Part shown: positions 1-9,920 of the stretch, piece by piece
Layout: the number at the start of each line of letters is the position of its first letter
How positions within the stretch are numbered: position 1 is the first letter of the stretch
Source: Aurantimonas sp. 22II-16-19i
GTDB lineage: Bacteria > Pseudomonadota > Alphaproteobacteria > Rhizobiales > Rhizobiaceae
DNA length: 64,000 bases
NCBI RefSeq assembly: GCF_002088275.1
Contig: NZ_AQQS01000001.1
Span: 372,001-436,000, forward strand
Reading direction: 5' to 3'
The notes under the pieces: generated by a model
Database searches by the model: none
Told to the model about the DNA's origin: nothing
The model's input: only the letters and a program-made list of their open reading frames with translations
Made by a program: the position numbers and the translations under genes

Positions 1-713
1 GCGGCGATGTCCGAGACTAGGGCGGCCGACCCCAGCTCGTCCAGCGCCGATCCGGCGGCGCGCCGGGCATTCGCCACGACGGCCGGGGACAGATCGCGCA
101 GCACCGTCACCCATTCGCTCTGCCCGAGGGGAACGAGACGCACCGCCGCCGACACCAGGGATGCCGAAAGATTGTGGGCATAGGCGACGAGGCTGCCGGC
201 GAGCGGCAGACCCGCATGGCAGGCGACGGCTCCGGCCACCACCGGCAGCGGCATCTCCGCGCCTTCGCCGGAGAGCGGCCAGCCGGCGCCTTCCGCGCGG
301 ATCCACGGCCGCGCGGCAGCGAGGAAGGCCGCGCCGAGGGTCAGCGTCTCCCGGCGCCGCTCGGCGCTGCCGGACAGGGCCGTTGCCAGCTCCGCGAGGC
401 CGGCAAGCGCTTCCTTGTCGCCGTCAGCCGCGGCGCGGTGCGCCTGCGCCATGAGGACGAGATCGTTCCAGCCGCTGCCCCGCGCAAGAAGCACCTCCAC
501 CCAGCCGCGAACCGCGCCCGCATCGGCGACCCGCCCTTCCCGCACCGCCGCCTCGAGCCCGTGGGAATAGGCAAAGCCGCCGGTCGGAAAGGCCGGGGAA
601 AACAGCGTCATCAGGGTCGCGAGATCCATGGCGCCGTCGCAGGCGTCGGGATCGCGTCCTCGCGCCACCGCTGTCTGCTGCAGATCTGCCCGTTCGAGGC
701 CGGCGCCCCTCAC
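1..713 (-). CDS. ureF: Urease accessory protein UreF (3' end cut by window edge)
   Basis: UreF works with UreD and UreG in the GTP-dependent loading of nickel into apo-urease. The reading frame shows the family signature LMTLFSPAFPTGGFAYSHGLE near the N terminus, followed by the all-helical UreF body, and continues off the left edge, so the C terminus is missing. The start is uncertain: a GTG at 713 lies 7 bases after a TGAGG ribosome-site match and about 10 bases after the ureE stop, whereas the first ATG is at 629. I chose 713 because the SPAFP motif would otherwise sit unusually close to the N terminus. It is downstream of ureE in the same transcription unit. ureG would be expected next, outside the window. 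Confidence 0.85.
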   Translation of the reverse strand, partial: MRGAGLERADLQQTAVARGRDPDACDGAMDLATLMTLFSPAFPTGGFAYSHGLEAAVREGRVADAGAVRGWVEVLLARGSGWNDLVLMAQAHRAAADGDKEALAGLAELATALSGSAERRRETLTLGAAFLAAARPWIRAEGAGWPLSGEGAEMPLPVVAGAVACHAGLPLAGSLVAYAHNLSASLVSAAVRLVPLGQSEWVTVLRDLSPAVVANARRAAGSALDELGSAALVSDIA

Positions 714-722
714 CACGCCGCC

Positions 723-1166
723 TCAGCCGTCATGGTGATGGGCGTGATAGGCGCCGCCTTCCGGATCGAACGCCGCTTCGGTCTCCTCGACTGCGGCGCC
801 GAGGCCTTCCAGCATCGTGCGGATCACCGGGTCGCGGCGGATCAGCAGCCGGTCCGCGAAGATCTGCGCCGGAAGGTGGCGGTTGCCGATCTGCCAGGCG
901 AGCGTGACGAGATGGGCGGTATCGCGGGCCCGGACCGCATAGAGCGGCTCCGGCTTGGCCTTGACGCCGATCACCCGGCCGTCGTCGAGCAGGATGCCGT
1001 CGCCGTCGAGCAGGAGTGTCGCCTCCGGCAGGTCGAGCAGGAAGGCGATGCCGCCGTCGGAGACCATCGCCATGCGGCGGCGATGGCGGGCGGTTTCGTC
1101 GAGCGTGATCGTATCGGCCGGATCCGACCACTCGCCCTGCCTGACGACGCTGTTTCCGACGATCAT
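723..1166 (-). CDS. ureE: Urease accessory nickel-carrier protein UreE
   Basis: UreE is the cytoplasmic nickel chaperone that delivers Ni2+ to the urease activation complex. The 147-residue protein has the expected two-part layout: an N-terminal peptide-binding half and a C-terminal half with the motif AWQIGNRHLPAQI, which contains the conserved metal-site His, and DPVIRTMLEGLG. It ends in a short His-rich tail (YHAHHHDG), much shorter than the Klebsiella His tail. ATG start at 1166. ureF follows after about 10 bases, so the two are probably co-transcribed. Unlike most clusters, ureC does not lie directly upstream: two plus-strand genes separate them. Confidence 0.93.
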   Translation of the reverse strand: MIVGNSVVRQGEWSDPADTITLDETARHRRRMAMVSDGGIAFLLDLPEATLLLDGDGILLDDGRVIGVKAKPEPLYAVRARDTAHLVTLAWQIGNRHLPAQIFADRLLIRRDPVIRTMLEGLGAAVEETEAAFDPEGGAYHAHHHDG

Positions 1167-1535
1167 GAAGCTTTCCTTCGATCCCGAGTCTCGCGAGGGA
1201 CGTCGCGGCTCCGTTCGCGCAACCTAGTGCCGAGGCAGGGCGAGCGGAAGCGTTGTTTCCCAGGGCCCGCAACCCTTCCTGGCGCTGGAGGGGCGACGAG
1301 ACCGCCTTCCCCCGCGCGCCGCCTCGCAGCGAATGTAAGGCAGGCAAGCAAACGGGCCCTCCTCAAACCGCGATTCACCTTATCTATTCAAGTCATTGAA
1401 GAAGAAAATGACAGGCCGAGTGCAGTCTGACCCCATGCGACGAGCACCATGAAAGGTAGCAGTGAGCTTTACGGAAAGTTAGCCCGAGTGGAGGAAGTTG
1501 CTTCTCGAAACCAACGGCGTCAGGGAGCCATCGGA
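1167..1535. other. Divergent intergenic region between ureE and the pruR-like gene
   Basis: This stretch should carry the promoters for ureE (leftward) and the pterin-binding protein/diguanylate cyclase pair (rightward). It becomes clearly less GC-rich around 1375-1460 than its surroundings, which suits a promoter region. No palindrome or recognised operator stood out. Short reading frames on either strand here have no domain or motif and were not accepted as genes. Confidence 0.4.
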
Positions 1536-2048
1536 GTGCAATCGATCAGCCGACGCGCCATGCTCACGGGAATCTCGGCGACGGCGCTCTGCGCCGTCGC
1601 TCCGCCTGCGCTGGCCGCCGGCGACATCGACGATCCGGCGACTCCCATGGTCACGGTCACCGACGGCGGCGGCAGGACGATGGCGCTGAGCCGGAACGAC
1701 CTCGCCCGCATCGAGCAGACGCGGTTCGAGACGACGGCTCCCTTCATGACGACGCCGCGGCGCATGGAAGGCCCGTCCATCGCGGCGTTGCTGCGGAGTT
1801 TCGATCCTGACAGGACCTTCGAGCGCGTGGAGATCGCGGCGCTCGACGCCTATCTCGTCGCGGCCGACGTCGCATCACTCGTCGCGGACGGCGCCATCCT
1901 CGCCATCCGCCAGGACGGCGCCTTCCTGCCCGTCGCCGACAAGGGGCCTGCCCTCCTGATCTTCCCCTTCGACGACCGGCCGGCCCTGCAGGACAAGCGC
2001 CACTACGGCCTGTGCATCTGGCAGATCGCAGAAATCCGGCTTTCATGA
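1536..2048 (+). CDS. PruR-like periplasmic pterin-binding protein (molybdopterin-oxidoreductase fold)
   Basis: A small exported protein with the single molybdopterin-binding (SUOX/PF00174-like) domain. Visible features are an Arg-Arg-containing signal sequence (SRRAMLTGISATALCAVAPPALA), then the core with LLRSFD, DAYLVAADVASLVADGAILA, GPALLIFPFDD and a C-terminal CIWQI motif typical of stand-alone proteins of this fold. The frame opens at ATG 1449, but I prefer GTG 1536, which has GGGAG upstream and gives a normal 170-residue protein with a short signal. Its stop overlaps the next gene's ATG (ATGA at 2045-2048). In Agrobacterium, PruR proteins of this type bind a pterin and control a partner cyclic-di-GMP enzyme (DcpA). 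I infer the same role here from fold and coupling; catalytic activity alone is unlikely, since the domain is minimal. Confidence 0.75.
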   Translation: MQSISRRAMLTGISATALCAVAPPALAAGDIDDPATPMVTVTDGGGRTMALSRNDLARIEQTRFETTAPFMTTPRRMEGPSIAALLRSFDPDRTFERVEIAALDAYLVAADVASLVADGAILAIRQDGAFLPVADKGPALLIFPFDDRPALQDKRHYGLCIWQIAEIRLS

Positions 2049-3232
2049 TCAGGCGTTGGCTGAAAGCCCCCCACAGCCTCGACCGCGCCGTCGGACTGTT
2101 GCTGATCGCGACCTGCATGCTCGCGGCTTTGGCCGTTCTGACGAGCATGCAGATCCAGCGCAATCAGCGGGAAATCCTGAGGATATCCAGCTACGACCTG
2201 CCCTATGTCTACGCCCGCACCCAGGTCGAGATCCTTCGGCTGCAGGCGGCGATCGGCAACGCCCTCGTCGACGACACCTCCTCGACCCCGCCCAGGCTGC
2301 ATTGGGCGATCGTCAAGAGCCGCGTCTCGACCATCCCGGTGGCCGTCGGACCGATCGACGTTCCGGAAGCGGCTGTCGCCTCCCGCAATCTCGACCGGAC
2401 GCTGAACACGATCGAACCGCTGATCGCCTCGCTCGGCGAGACCAACAACGGCATCAAGGCGCTGACGCATCTCGATCGCTCGGTCCGCGAGTTCACGCAG
2501 CTCGCCTCCCTGGCCAATGTCCGACAGACGCTGCTCTTCGAGCGCGAGCAGGGCGTCCTGTCACGCACGATGGCATGGCTCAGCGTGAACCTCGTGCTTC
2601 TGTGCCTGAGCGGCTTCACCATGCTTTTGCTGGTCTTCCGCCGCAAGCGGCAGCTCCGGGAGATCGCCGTGACGGACGTGTTGACGGGGCTGCCGAACCG
2701 GGCGGCCATCCAGAACTGGCTGCCGGGCAATGCGCGGCCCGTGACGATGGCGCTCGCCCTCGTCGACGTCGACAAGTTCAAGCAGGTGAACGACGAGCTC
2801 GGCCATGCCACCGGCGACGATCTCTTGCGCAGGCTTGCGGATGTCTTGAGGGATCAGGCGGGGCCCGGCACGCTGGCGGCCCGGCTCGGCGGCGACGAAT
2901 TCGTCGTCATGTTCACGGGCGACGATGCCCGGCAAAGGGCCCGCCGTCAGTGCGCCGCGATCACGCGCGCGTTCCACCATGCCTCCCGGACGACCGGTTT
3001 CGCCAGGGTCACCCTCAGCATCGGCATTGCGGTCGGCGAAGTGGCGTCGGTTCCGGACATCGAGCAACTGATGACCCAGGCCGACCGCGCGATGTATGTC
3101 TCGAAGCGGAAGGGCGGCGACGGACAGACGTTTTCGGCGGAAGACTGCCCCTGCCACCTTTCTGCCGATCCGCTTCCGATGGCCAATGAAGACGCGCCCG
3201 TCTTTGCGTCGAGGCAGCTCGAGCAGGTCTGA
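2045..3232 (+). CDS. Membrane diguanylate cyclase (GGDEF), partner of the PruR-like protein
   Basis: Makes cyclic di-GMP from two GTP. The 395-residue protein has a transmembrane segment at about 16-35, a periplasmic sensor region of about 140 residues rich in predicted helix, a second membrane segment at about 179-198 (VNLVLLCLSGFTMLLLVF), and a GGDEF domain with TDVLTGLPNR, DVDKFKQVND and an intact GGDEF at about 282-286. No RxxD inhibitory site is seen at the expected place upstream of GGDEF, and there is no EAL domain, unlike Agrobacterium DcpA. The ATG at 2045 overlaps the stop of the pterin-binding protein gene, indicating translational coupling, so I preferred it over the upstream ATG at 2012. 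The periplasmic loop is the likely docking surface for the partner (inference). Confidence 0.88.
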   Translation: MIRRWLKAPHSLDRAVGLLLIATCMLAALAVLTSMQIQRNQREILRISSYDLPYVYARTQVEILRLQAAIGNALVDDTSSTPPRLHWAIVKSRVSTIPVAVGPIDVPEAAVASRNLDRTLNTIEPLIASLGETNNGIKALTHLDRSVREFTQLASLANVRQTLLFEREQGVLSRTMAWLSVNLVLLCLSGFTMLLLVFRRKRQLREIAVTDVLTGLPNRAAIQNWLPGNARPVTMALALVDVDKFKQVNDELGHATGDDLLRRLADVLRDQAGPGTLAARLGGDEFVVMFTGDDARQRARRQCAAITRAFHHASRTTGFARVTLSIGIAVGEVASVPDIEQLMTQADRAMYVSKRKGGDGQTFSAEDCPCHLSADPLPMANEDAPVFASRQLEQV

Positions 3233-3338
3233 CGCCGCGCGCCCTCACCGGCATCCCGATCCCCGTTCCGGCCTGCAGAACCGCCCGGGGCGCTCCGTCG
3301 CGCAACACCCTCTTCTTCCCCGTTGCCGGAACTGCGGA

Positions 3339-5051
<1,713 letters not shown>

Positions 5052-5256
5052 GGCGTCTCTCTCGTGGATACCGGCGGGACTTCGGCTCGCAGGCACGGCG
5101 CGGACCGCGCTGCAGCGCAACCAGCATATGTCGGTCGCGAAAGCTTGTCTTCACTCATCTGCCGTGATCGCCGACGCTCGTCCGCGACCCGTCTTCGAGA
5201 GAGAGCGACTGGTTTCAGTCGGCGTCCGGGACCATATCCCTCGAAAAGGACCAGCC

Positions 5257-5679
5257 ATGCGCAACCTCGCTCTCATCGCGGCACTCGCTGCCGCAGCCGC
5301 CACCGCCCCCGCTCTGGCGCAGCCCTACGATCCCGGGCCGCAATTCAGCGTGCCCGGCTCCTCGGTCTCCGGCATGCGGATCGGCGGCGCGCCGCCGAAG
5401 CTGCAGTCGCGCAGCGTGCCCAACGCGCCGGTGTTCGGCGACACGGTCGAGGAGCGCTACTATGGCCGCCCCTATGACGACAGCTACCTGCATCCGCGGA
5501 TCCCGCGCGGCTCGAGCGAGGCCGGATCGATCCAGCGGCGCGCCCGGCAGGGCGATCCGGGCCTCGATCCCGGCCGCGCCGGCGAGTTCGCGCGCAGCGG
5601 ACCGAACGCCATCGGATCGAGCGAGGTCACCCGCGACCGCACACGAGGATCGGGCAGCCGCGCCGTCATCCGGAAATAG
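5257..5679 (+). CDS. Small exported protein of unknown function
   Basis: A 140-residue protein with a clear cleavable signal peptide (MRNLALIAALAAAAATAPALA, then Q). The mature part is Pro/Gly/Ser/Arg-rich and probably largely disordered, with SVPGSSVSGMRIGGAPPK, a Tyr-rich patch (ERYYGRPYDDSY) and a basic end (SGSRAVIRK). No domain was recognised. The ATG at 5257 is preceded by AAAAGGA at a good distance. It lies between ureC and ureB on the opposite strand, and is followed in the same direction by another exported protein. A link to urease is possible only by position. It is a real gene by start context and signal peptide; function unknown. Confidence 0.75.
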   Translation: MRNLALIAALAAAAATAPALAQPYDPGPQFSVPGSSVSGMRIGGAPPKLQSRSVPNAPVFGDTVEERYYGRPYDDSYLHPRIPRGSSEAGSIQRRARQGDPGLDPGRAGEFARSGPNAIGSSEVTRDRTRGSGSRAVIRK

Positions 5680-5950
5680 AGGGATGCCCCGCCTGACACG
5701 CTGGGCTACGGTGCCAGCGGCGGGCTGCCCCACGCAGGCCGGAGCGGATGGGAACCAGCCGCATGCCGTGCGATTGTGCCAGCGACACATTCCGGCAGCA
5801 TCCGCCCGGCAGTATCGACAAGCTGGCATCGTCGGACGCAGGGCCTGTCATGATTCGGCGCGACCGGCCCCGCGAGCATCCCGGAACGGTCGTCTTGACA
5901 GAGGCGCGGCCGTCGGCAGCATCAAGCCTCGCACTCGATGGAGACATGCC

Positions 5951-6388
5951 ATGTCCACGAAGACCATCCGCCGCCTCGCGATCGCCGGTCTGATCGCGGC
6001 AGCAACGATTGCCGGTCCGGCAGCCGCCCAGGGCATCGGATCAGGATCCTCGTCGATCGGCGGATCCTCCTCGATCGGCAGCGGCATCCAGTCCGGCAAC
6101 ACCGCCTCGCCGGATTCGACCCAGCTCCGCGCCACGGAAGGCGACGCGACGATCAACAGCTCCAACGTCGACGCCATCGCCCGCTCGGGCAACATCGGCA
6201 CGTCCTCGGCCACGACCTTCGGCTCGGATGGCGGCCTCTCGAACAGCTCGGACTATTCGCTGCAGCTCGCGCCGAACCCGGGGCCGATGCCGAGGCTCCC
6301 CTCCCCCAAGGTCGGGATCGATCTCGGAGCCATCAGGGCCGGCCTCGACGCAGCACCCAGCGCGACGCCGGACGCCGCCGGCAACTGA
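5951..6388 (+). CDS. Small exported Gly/Ser-rich protein of unknown function
   Basis: A 145-residue protein with a signal peptide (MSTKTIRRLAIAGLIAAATIAGPAAA, then Q) and a mature part of low complexity: a Gly/Ser block with near-repeats of GGSSSIGSG, a Ser/Thr/Asn-rich middle and a Pro-rich segment (PNPGPMPRLPSPK). It lacks cysteine and any known domain. It sits 271 bases after the previous exported-protein gene on the same strand and converges on ureB. The start is the ATG at 5951. Low-complexity exported proteins like this are usually surface or periplasmic; nothing in the sequence says more. Confidence 0.7.
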   Translation: MSTKTIRRLAIAGLIAAATIAGPAAAQGIGSGSSSIGGSSSIGSGIQSGNTASPDSTQLRATEGDATINSSNVDAIARSGNIGTSSATTFGSDGGLSNSSDYSLQLAPNPGPMPRLPSPKVGIDLGAIRAGLDAAPSATPDAAGN

Positions 6389-6680
6389 CCGCGCGTCCCC
6401 GGCGCGCCAGGATCCACACGGTCGGCGGCGGGTGCGCGTCGCCCCGCTGCGCACGGCCGGCGAGAGTCGGCCGAAGCCTCCGAAGGCGCGTCGAACCGCC
6501 CCGTCCCGACAATCCAGGACAGGGCTGCAAACACGTGATCCTGCTGGCAAAACTTACACAGGCGAGCGTCTTGGCTGCACCTCGTGACGGTGCAGAGACA
6601 TGGCCCGGGAAAACGCCGCAGCGTCGCAGCCAAGGCCACCCTTCCGACAACCGACGCGGAATGCCCCGCGTCGCCGCCGC

Positions 6681-6986
6681 CTACAGCGCGCCCATCACCT
6701 TCGCATTGAAACCATACACCTTGCGCGCGCCGCGCAGGGGAACCAGCGTCACGTCCCGCGTCTGGCCGGGCTCGAAGCGCACGGCGGTGCCGGCGGCGAT
6801 GTCGAGGCGCATGCCCCGCGCCGTCTCGCGATCGAACTGCAGGGCGGGATTGGTCTCGGCGAAATGATAGTGGCTGCCGACCTGCACCGGCCGGTCGCCG
6901 GTGTTCGACACGGTGAGCGCAACGGGTTCCTGCCCCTCGTTGAGCGTCAGCTCGCCTTCCATGGTGATGACTTCGCCGGGAATCAT
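6681..6986 (-). CDS. ureB: Urease subunit beta
   Basis: The 101-residue beta subunit packs against UreC and UreA in the urease trimer. It shows the canonical start [18 protein letters not shown], the core [14 protein letters not shown] with the conserved His pair, [18 protein letters not shown] and the C-terminal [12 protein letters not shown]. The frame runs up to 7061, but the family start is the ATG at 6986, with GGAAGGA upstream. ureB normally lies directly beside ureA and ureC. Here hupE/ureJ is upstream and two opposite-strand genes separate it from ureC. Confidence 0.96.
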   Translation of the reverse strand: MIPGEVITMEGELTLNEGQEPVALTVSNTGDRPVQVGSHYHFAETNPALQFDRETARGMRLDIAAGTAVRFEPGQTRDVTLVPLRGARKVYGFNAKVMGAL

Positions 6987-7110
6987 GGATGACGGTCCTT
7001 CCGATCGCGGAACGAAAACGGGCCCTGGGGGCTGGCATCTGACCCGGCAGATTGGATCCACCGAACGTATCCCGCGCCGATCATGCCGGCGCGGGACGGT
7101 GTTCGCCCCC

Positions 7111-7686
7111 TCAGGCTGCGAACAGCATCAGGCCGGCCGCGGCGCCGAGGAGACCGACCGCCCGAATGGCGATCGGCTGCGCGTGGCGCACCGCGGTCGA
7201 GCCGAGCATGAGCCCGCCGAGATGCAGCGCCGCCGTCGCCAGCGCGAAGCCGCAGGCGTAGGACAGCGCACCGGCCGCACCGAGCTCGGAGCCGTGGGCA
7301 TGGCCGTGGAAGACGGCGAACAGGCCGACGATCGCCGCGGCGCCCGCCGCCGGGATCCGCACGGCCAGCGCGATCAGGAGACCGATGGCGACGACGGAGG
7401 CGAGGATCGCCGGCTCGACGAGGGGCAGCGAGACACCGGCCATGGCGAGGCCGAAGCCGACCAGCATCATGACGACGAAGGCCGCGGGAATCACGAGGCG
7501 GGCGGCGCCCTTGAAGGTCGCGGCCCAGACGCCGACGAGCAGCATCACGACGATATGATCGAGGCCGGTCAGCGGATGCGAAACGCCGGCGAGCAGCGAT
7601 CCGTGCTCGGCCGGGTTGAGATGGGCGAAGGCCGGCAGCGGCGTCGCGAGAACCGCGGCAGCGGCAAGAAGAGTGCGTTTCGGCAT
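7111..7686 (-). CDS. ureJ: HupE/UreJ family nickel transporter-like membrane protein
   Basis: A 191-residue inner-membrane protein of the HupE/UreJ family, found with urease and NiFe-hydrogenase genes and thought to supply nickel. It begins with a signal-like segment ([21 protein letters not shown]) followed by the family motif [19 protein letters not shown], whose conserved His/Asp residues are believed to bind metal. A second motif, FHGHAHGSE, and about six hydrophobic helices follow. It precedes ureB by 124 bases in the same direction and is probably the first gene of this urease segment in the window. HupE would be an equally valid name. Confidence 0.9.
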   Translation of the reverse strand: MPKRTLLAAAAVLATPLPAFAHLNPAEHGSLLAGVSHPLTGLDHIVVMLLVGVWAATFKGAARLVIPAAFVVMMLVGFGLAMAGVSLPLVEPAILASVVAIGLLIALAVRIPAAGAAAIVGLFAVFHGHAHGSELGAAGALSYACGFALATAALHLGGLMLGSTAVRHAQPIAIRAVGLLGAAAGLMLFAA

Positions 7687-8073
7687 GAAGTCCCTCGTGA
7701 TTGGTCGACCGGCGCCCCGACTTGGGTCGCGCCCCAGCCGTCGATGTCTGCGTCATGGATCCCGTTGCCTCGGCCGCTGAGACGGCCGGGCCACGGGTGC
7801 CGGCGATGATGTTGTCGGCTGCCGCCGCTGTCAAAGGCTTTTTCGCAGCTGCACAGACTTCGTTCATCCTGCCGAACGAATCTGCCCTCCAGCGGTTGTG
7901 GATATCGCCGGATCGGCCTGTGGGGACCCGGCCCGCGCCCCCGGGGAAACCCGGCGCTCACATTTTCGTTCTATTGCCATGAGGTCGCCTCGGCGACACA
8001 TTAACGCTAGGGAAAGCGCAAAGCGCCGACGCCAATGATCGGAGCAGCTTTCCGCAACAGGTTGGAGCAATCC
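7687..8073. other. Intergenic region, divergent promoters
   Basis: About 390 bases between hupE/ureJ (leftward) and a small exported-protein gene (rightward). I searched it for a ureA-like frame on the minus strand, because ureA often precedes hupE/ureB, and found none. No terminator or clear operator was seen. The AT-richer stretch at about 7970-8005 could hold the rightward promoter. Confidence 0.35.
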
Positions 8074-8343
8074 ATGAGCCGTCGCACCGTTTGCGGCCTC
8101 ATCGCTTTGAGCGTCGCAGCTGCCGTTGCCGGGTTCGCCGCCCCGGCCGGCGAGAGCCACCCGCTGATCGTCCGGGTCGTCACCATTGGCGGCGAGACCG
8201 GCCCCGCCTACTATTCCCTGGTGGAACAGGGCTACCGCTTCCTGGGCCGCGAGCCGTCGGCCGATCGGATGATGGCCGACGCCGGCTCGCCCTCCGAGCC
8301 GGGTGGCCCGTCGATGAAGACGCTCGAGACCGCCTCCCACTGA
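8074..8343 (+). CDS. Small exported hypothetical protein
   Basis: An 89-residue protein starting at the ATG at 8074 (TTGGAG seven bases upstream; an in-frame ATG at 8035 is also possible). It has a signal-peptide-like N terminus (SRRTVCGLIALSVAAAVAGFAAPA) and a short polar mature part with no cysteine after the signal and no recognised domain. It stands alone, divergent from hupE/ureJ and convergent with the aminotransferase. Short length means the call rests on the signal peptide and start context only. Confidence 0.55.
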   Translation: MSRRTVCGLIALSVAAAVAGFAAPAGESHPLIVRVVTIGGETGPAYYSLVEQGYRFLGREPSADRMMADAGSPSEPGGPSMKTLETASH

Positions 8344-8514
8344 GGTCGGAGCCGACCCCCTCCGTGCCGCAGATTCTCCCCTTGTGGAGATCATCCCGCC
8401 GGTCGGTCAGGGCAACATTTCAGATCGATGCCGGCGCTTTCAGGACTCACGTGCCGGTCCTGCCGGGCGCGCACGGCGCGCGCCCTCGCCCCATTGCTTG
8501 GGCCCCTTGTCTTG

Positions 8515-8534
8515 GAGCCCCGTGTCCGGGGCTC
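8515..8534. terminator. Hairpin between convergent genes
   Basis: An eight-base perfect stem (GAGCCCCG/CGGGGCTC) with a TGTC loop, 22 bases past the aminotransferase stop on the minus strand. It lacks a clear T-run on either side, so it may be a weak or bidirectional terminator. Confidence 0.45.
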
Positions 8535-8555
8535 ATGTCTGGGCCGATGCGTCGC

Positions 8556-9920
8556 TCACAGCGTCGCCTGCAGTTCGTCGAGTCCCTTGCGGGTCGCCGC
8601 GACGATGGTGTCGACATGCTCGCGCTCGACGATCAGCGGCGGGCAGAAGGCCAGGGCATCGCCGATCGCCCGCAGGATCACGCCGTTCGCCTGGATGAAG
8701 CCGAAGGCTTTCGCCGCCAGCGCGCCCGCCGGCTGCACGGAGCTCTTCGCTGCCTTGTCGGTGACGAGCTCGACCGCCGCGATCAGGCCGACGCCCCGCA
8801 CCTCGCCGACCAGCGGGTGGTCGAGGAGCGTGCCCAGCTGCGCCTGGAAATACGGCGCCATCTCCGCCGCGTGTTCCATCAGCCCCCGCTCCTCGATGAT
8901 CGCGAGGTTCTCCAGCGCGACGGCCGCCGCGACCGGATGGCCCGAGGCCGTGTAGCCATGGCCGAAGGTGCCGATCTGGGAGGATTCGTCGGCGACGGGC
9001 TGGTAGACCCGGTCGTTGATCAGCAGCGCCGAGATCGGCAGGTAGGACGAGGACAAAGCCTTCGACAGCGTCATGATGTCCGGCTCGATCCCGTAGGTCT
9101 CGGAGCCGAAGGTCCGGCCGGTGCGGCCGAAGCCGCAGATCACCTCGTCGGCGACAAGCAGGATGTCGTGTTTCTTCAGGACCGCCTGGATCTTCTCCCA
9201 GTAGGTCTTCGGCGGCACGATGACGCCGCCGGCGCCCATCACCGGCTCGCCGATGAAGGCGGCGATCGTCTCCGGCCCCTCGGCCATGATCAGCGCCTCG
9301 AGGTCGGCGGCGCAGCGGCTGGCGAAATCCTCCTCGCTCTCCCCCTCGTGGCCCTCTCGCCAGTAATGCGGGCAGGTCGTGTGGAGGATGCCCTCCATCG
9401 GCAGGTCGAAGGAGCGGTGGTTGTTCGGCAGGCCGGTCAGGCTGGCGGAGGCCAGCGTCACCCCGTGGTAGCCCTTGATCCGGCTGATGATCTTCTTCTT
9501 CAGGGGCTGGCCGAGCGCGTTCGAGCGATAGCGCACCAGCTTGATCATGGTGTCGTTGGCTTCGGAGCCGGAATTGGTGAAATAGGCCTTCGACATCTTC
9601 ACCGGCGCCATGGCGATCAGCTTCTCGGCGAGCTCGATCGCCGGCACATGCGACTTGTGGGTGAAGGTGTGGTAGTAGTTCAGCTTCTGCATCTGCCGGC
9701 TGGCGGCGTCGGCGAGCCGCTTCTCGCCGAAGCCGATGGCCACCGACCACAGCCCCGCCATCGCCTCGATGTAGCGCTTGCCGTCGGTGTCGGTGACATG
9801 CATCCCCTCGCCGCTCTCGATGACGATCGGACCGACCTCCTCGTGGCGGCGGGCATTGGTGTAGCTGTGCATGTGATAGGCGACGTCGCGCGCCTCGATC
9901 GAGTTCGGCTGCAGGGTCAT
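8556..9920 (-). CDS. Class-III PLP-dependent aminotransferase (omega-aminotransferase type)
   Basis: Transfers an amino group from an omega-amino donor (such as GABA, beta-alanine, putrescine or taurine) to pyruvate or another keto acid. The 454-residue protein has all class-III landmarks: FTNSGSEANDTMIKL (phosphate binding), RIKGYHGVT, LLVADEVICGFGRTG with the PLP-ring aspartate, and TLSKALSSSYLPISALLI containing the Schiff-base lysine. The conserved start MTLQPNSIEARDVAYHMHSY sets the ATG at 9920, with GGGAG upstream. It appears monocistronic. The substrate cannot be read from the sequence; annotations for relatives range from aspartate-family to polyamine aminotransferase. Confidence 0.9.
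   Translation of the reverse strand: MTLQPNSIEARDVAYHMHSYTNARRHEEVGPIVIESGEGMHVTDTDGKRYIEAMAGLWSVAIGFGEKRLADAASRQMQKLNYYHTFTHKSHVPAIELAEKLIAMAPVKMSKAYFTNSGSEANDTMIKLVRYRSNALGQPLKKKIISRIKGYHGVTLASASLTGLPNNHRSFDLPMEGILHTTCPHYWREGHEGESEEDFASRCAADLEALIMAEGPETIAAFIGEPVMGAGGVIVPPKTYWEKIQAVLKKHDILLVADEVICGFGRTGRTFGSETYGIEPDIMTLSKALSSSYLPISALLINDRVYQPVADESSQIGTFGHGYTASGHPVAAAVALENLAIIEERGLMEHAAEMAPYFQAQLGTLLDHPLVGEVRGVGLIAAVELVTDKAAKSSVQPAGALAAKAFGFIQANGVILRAIGDALAFCPPLIVEREHVDTIVAATRKGLDELQATL

Noticed and set aside
174-1430. 418-codon plus-strand open frame across the ureF-ureE region
   Set aside because: It is antisense to well-supported ureE and ureF and has no motif; in GC-rich DNA the frame opposite a gene is often open.
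7687-8073. Possible ureA upstream of hupE/ureJ
   Set aside because: None of the UreA motifs appears in any minus-strand frame of this stretch.
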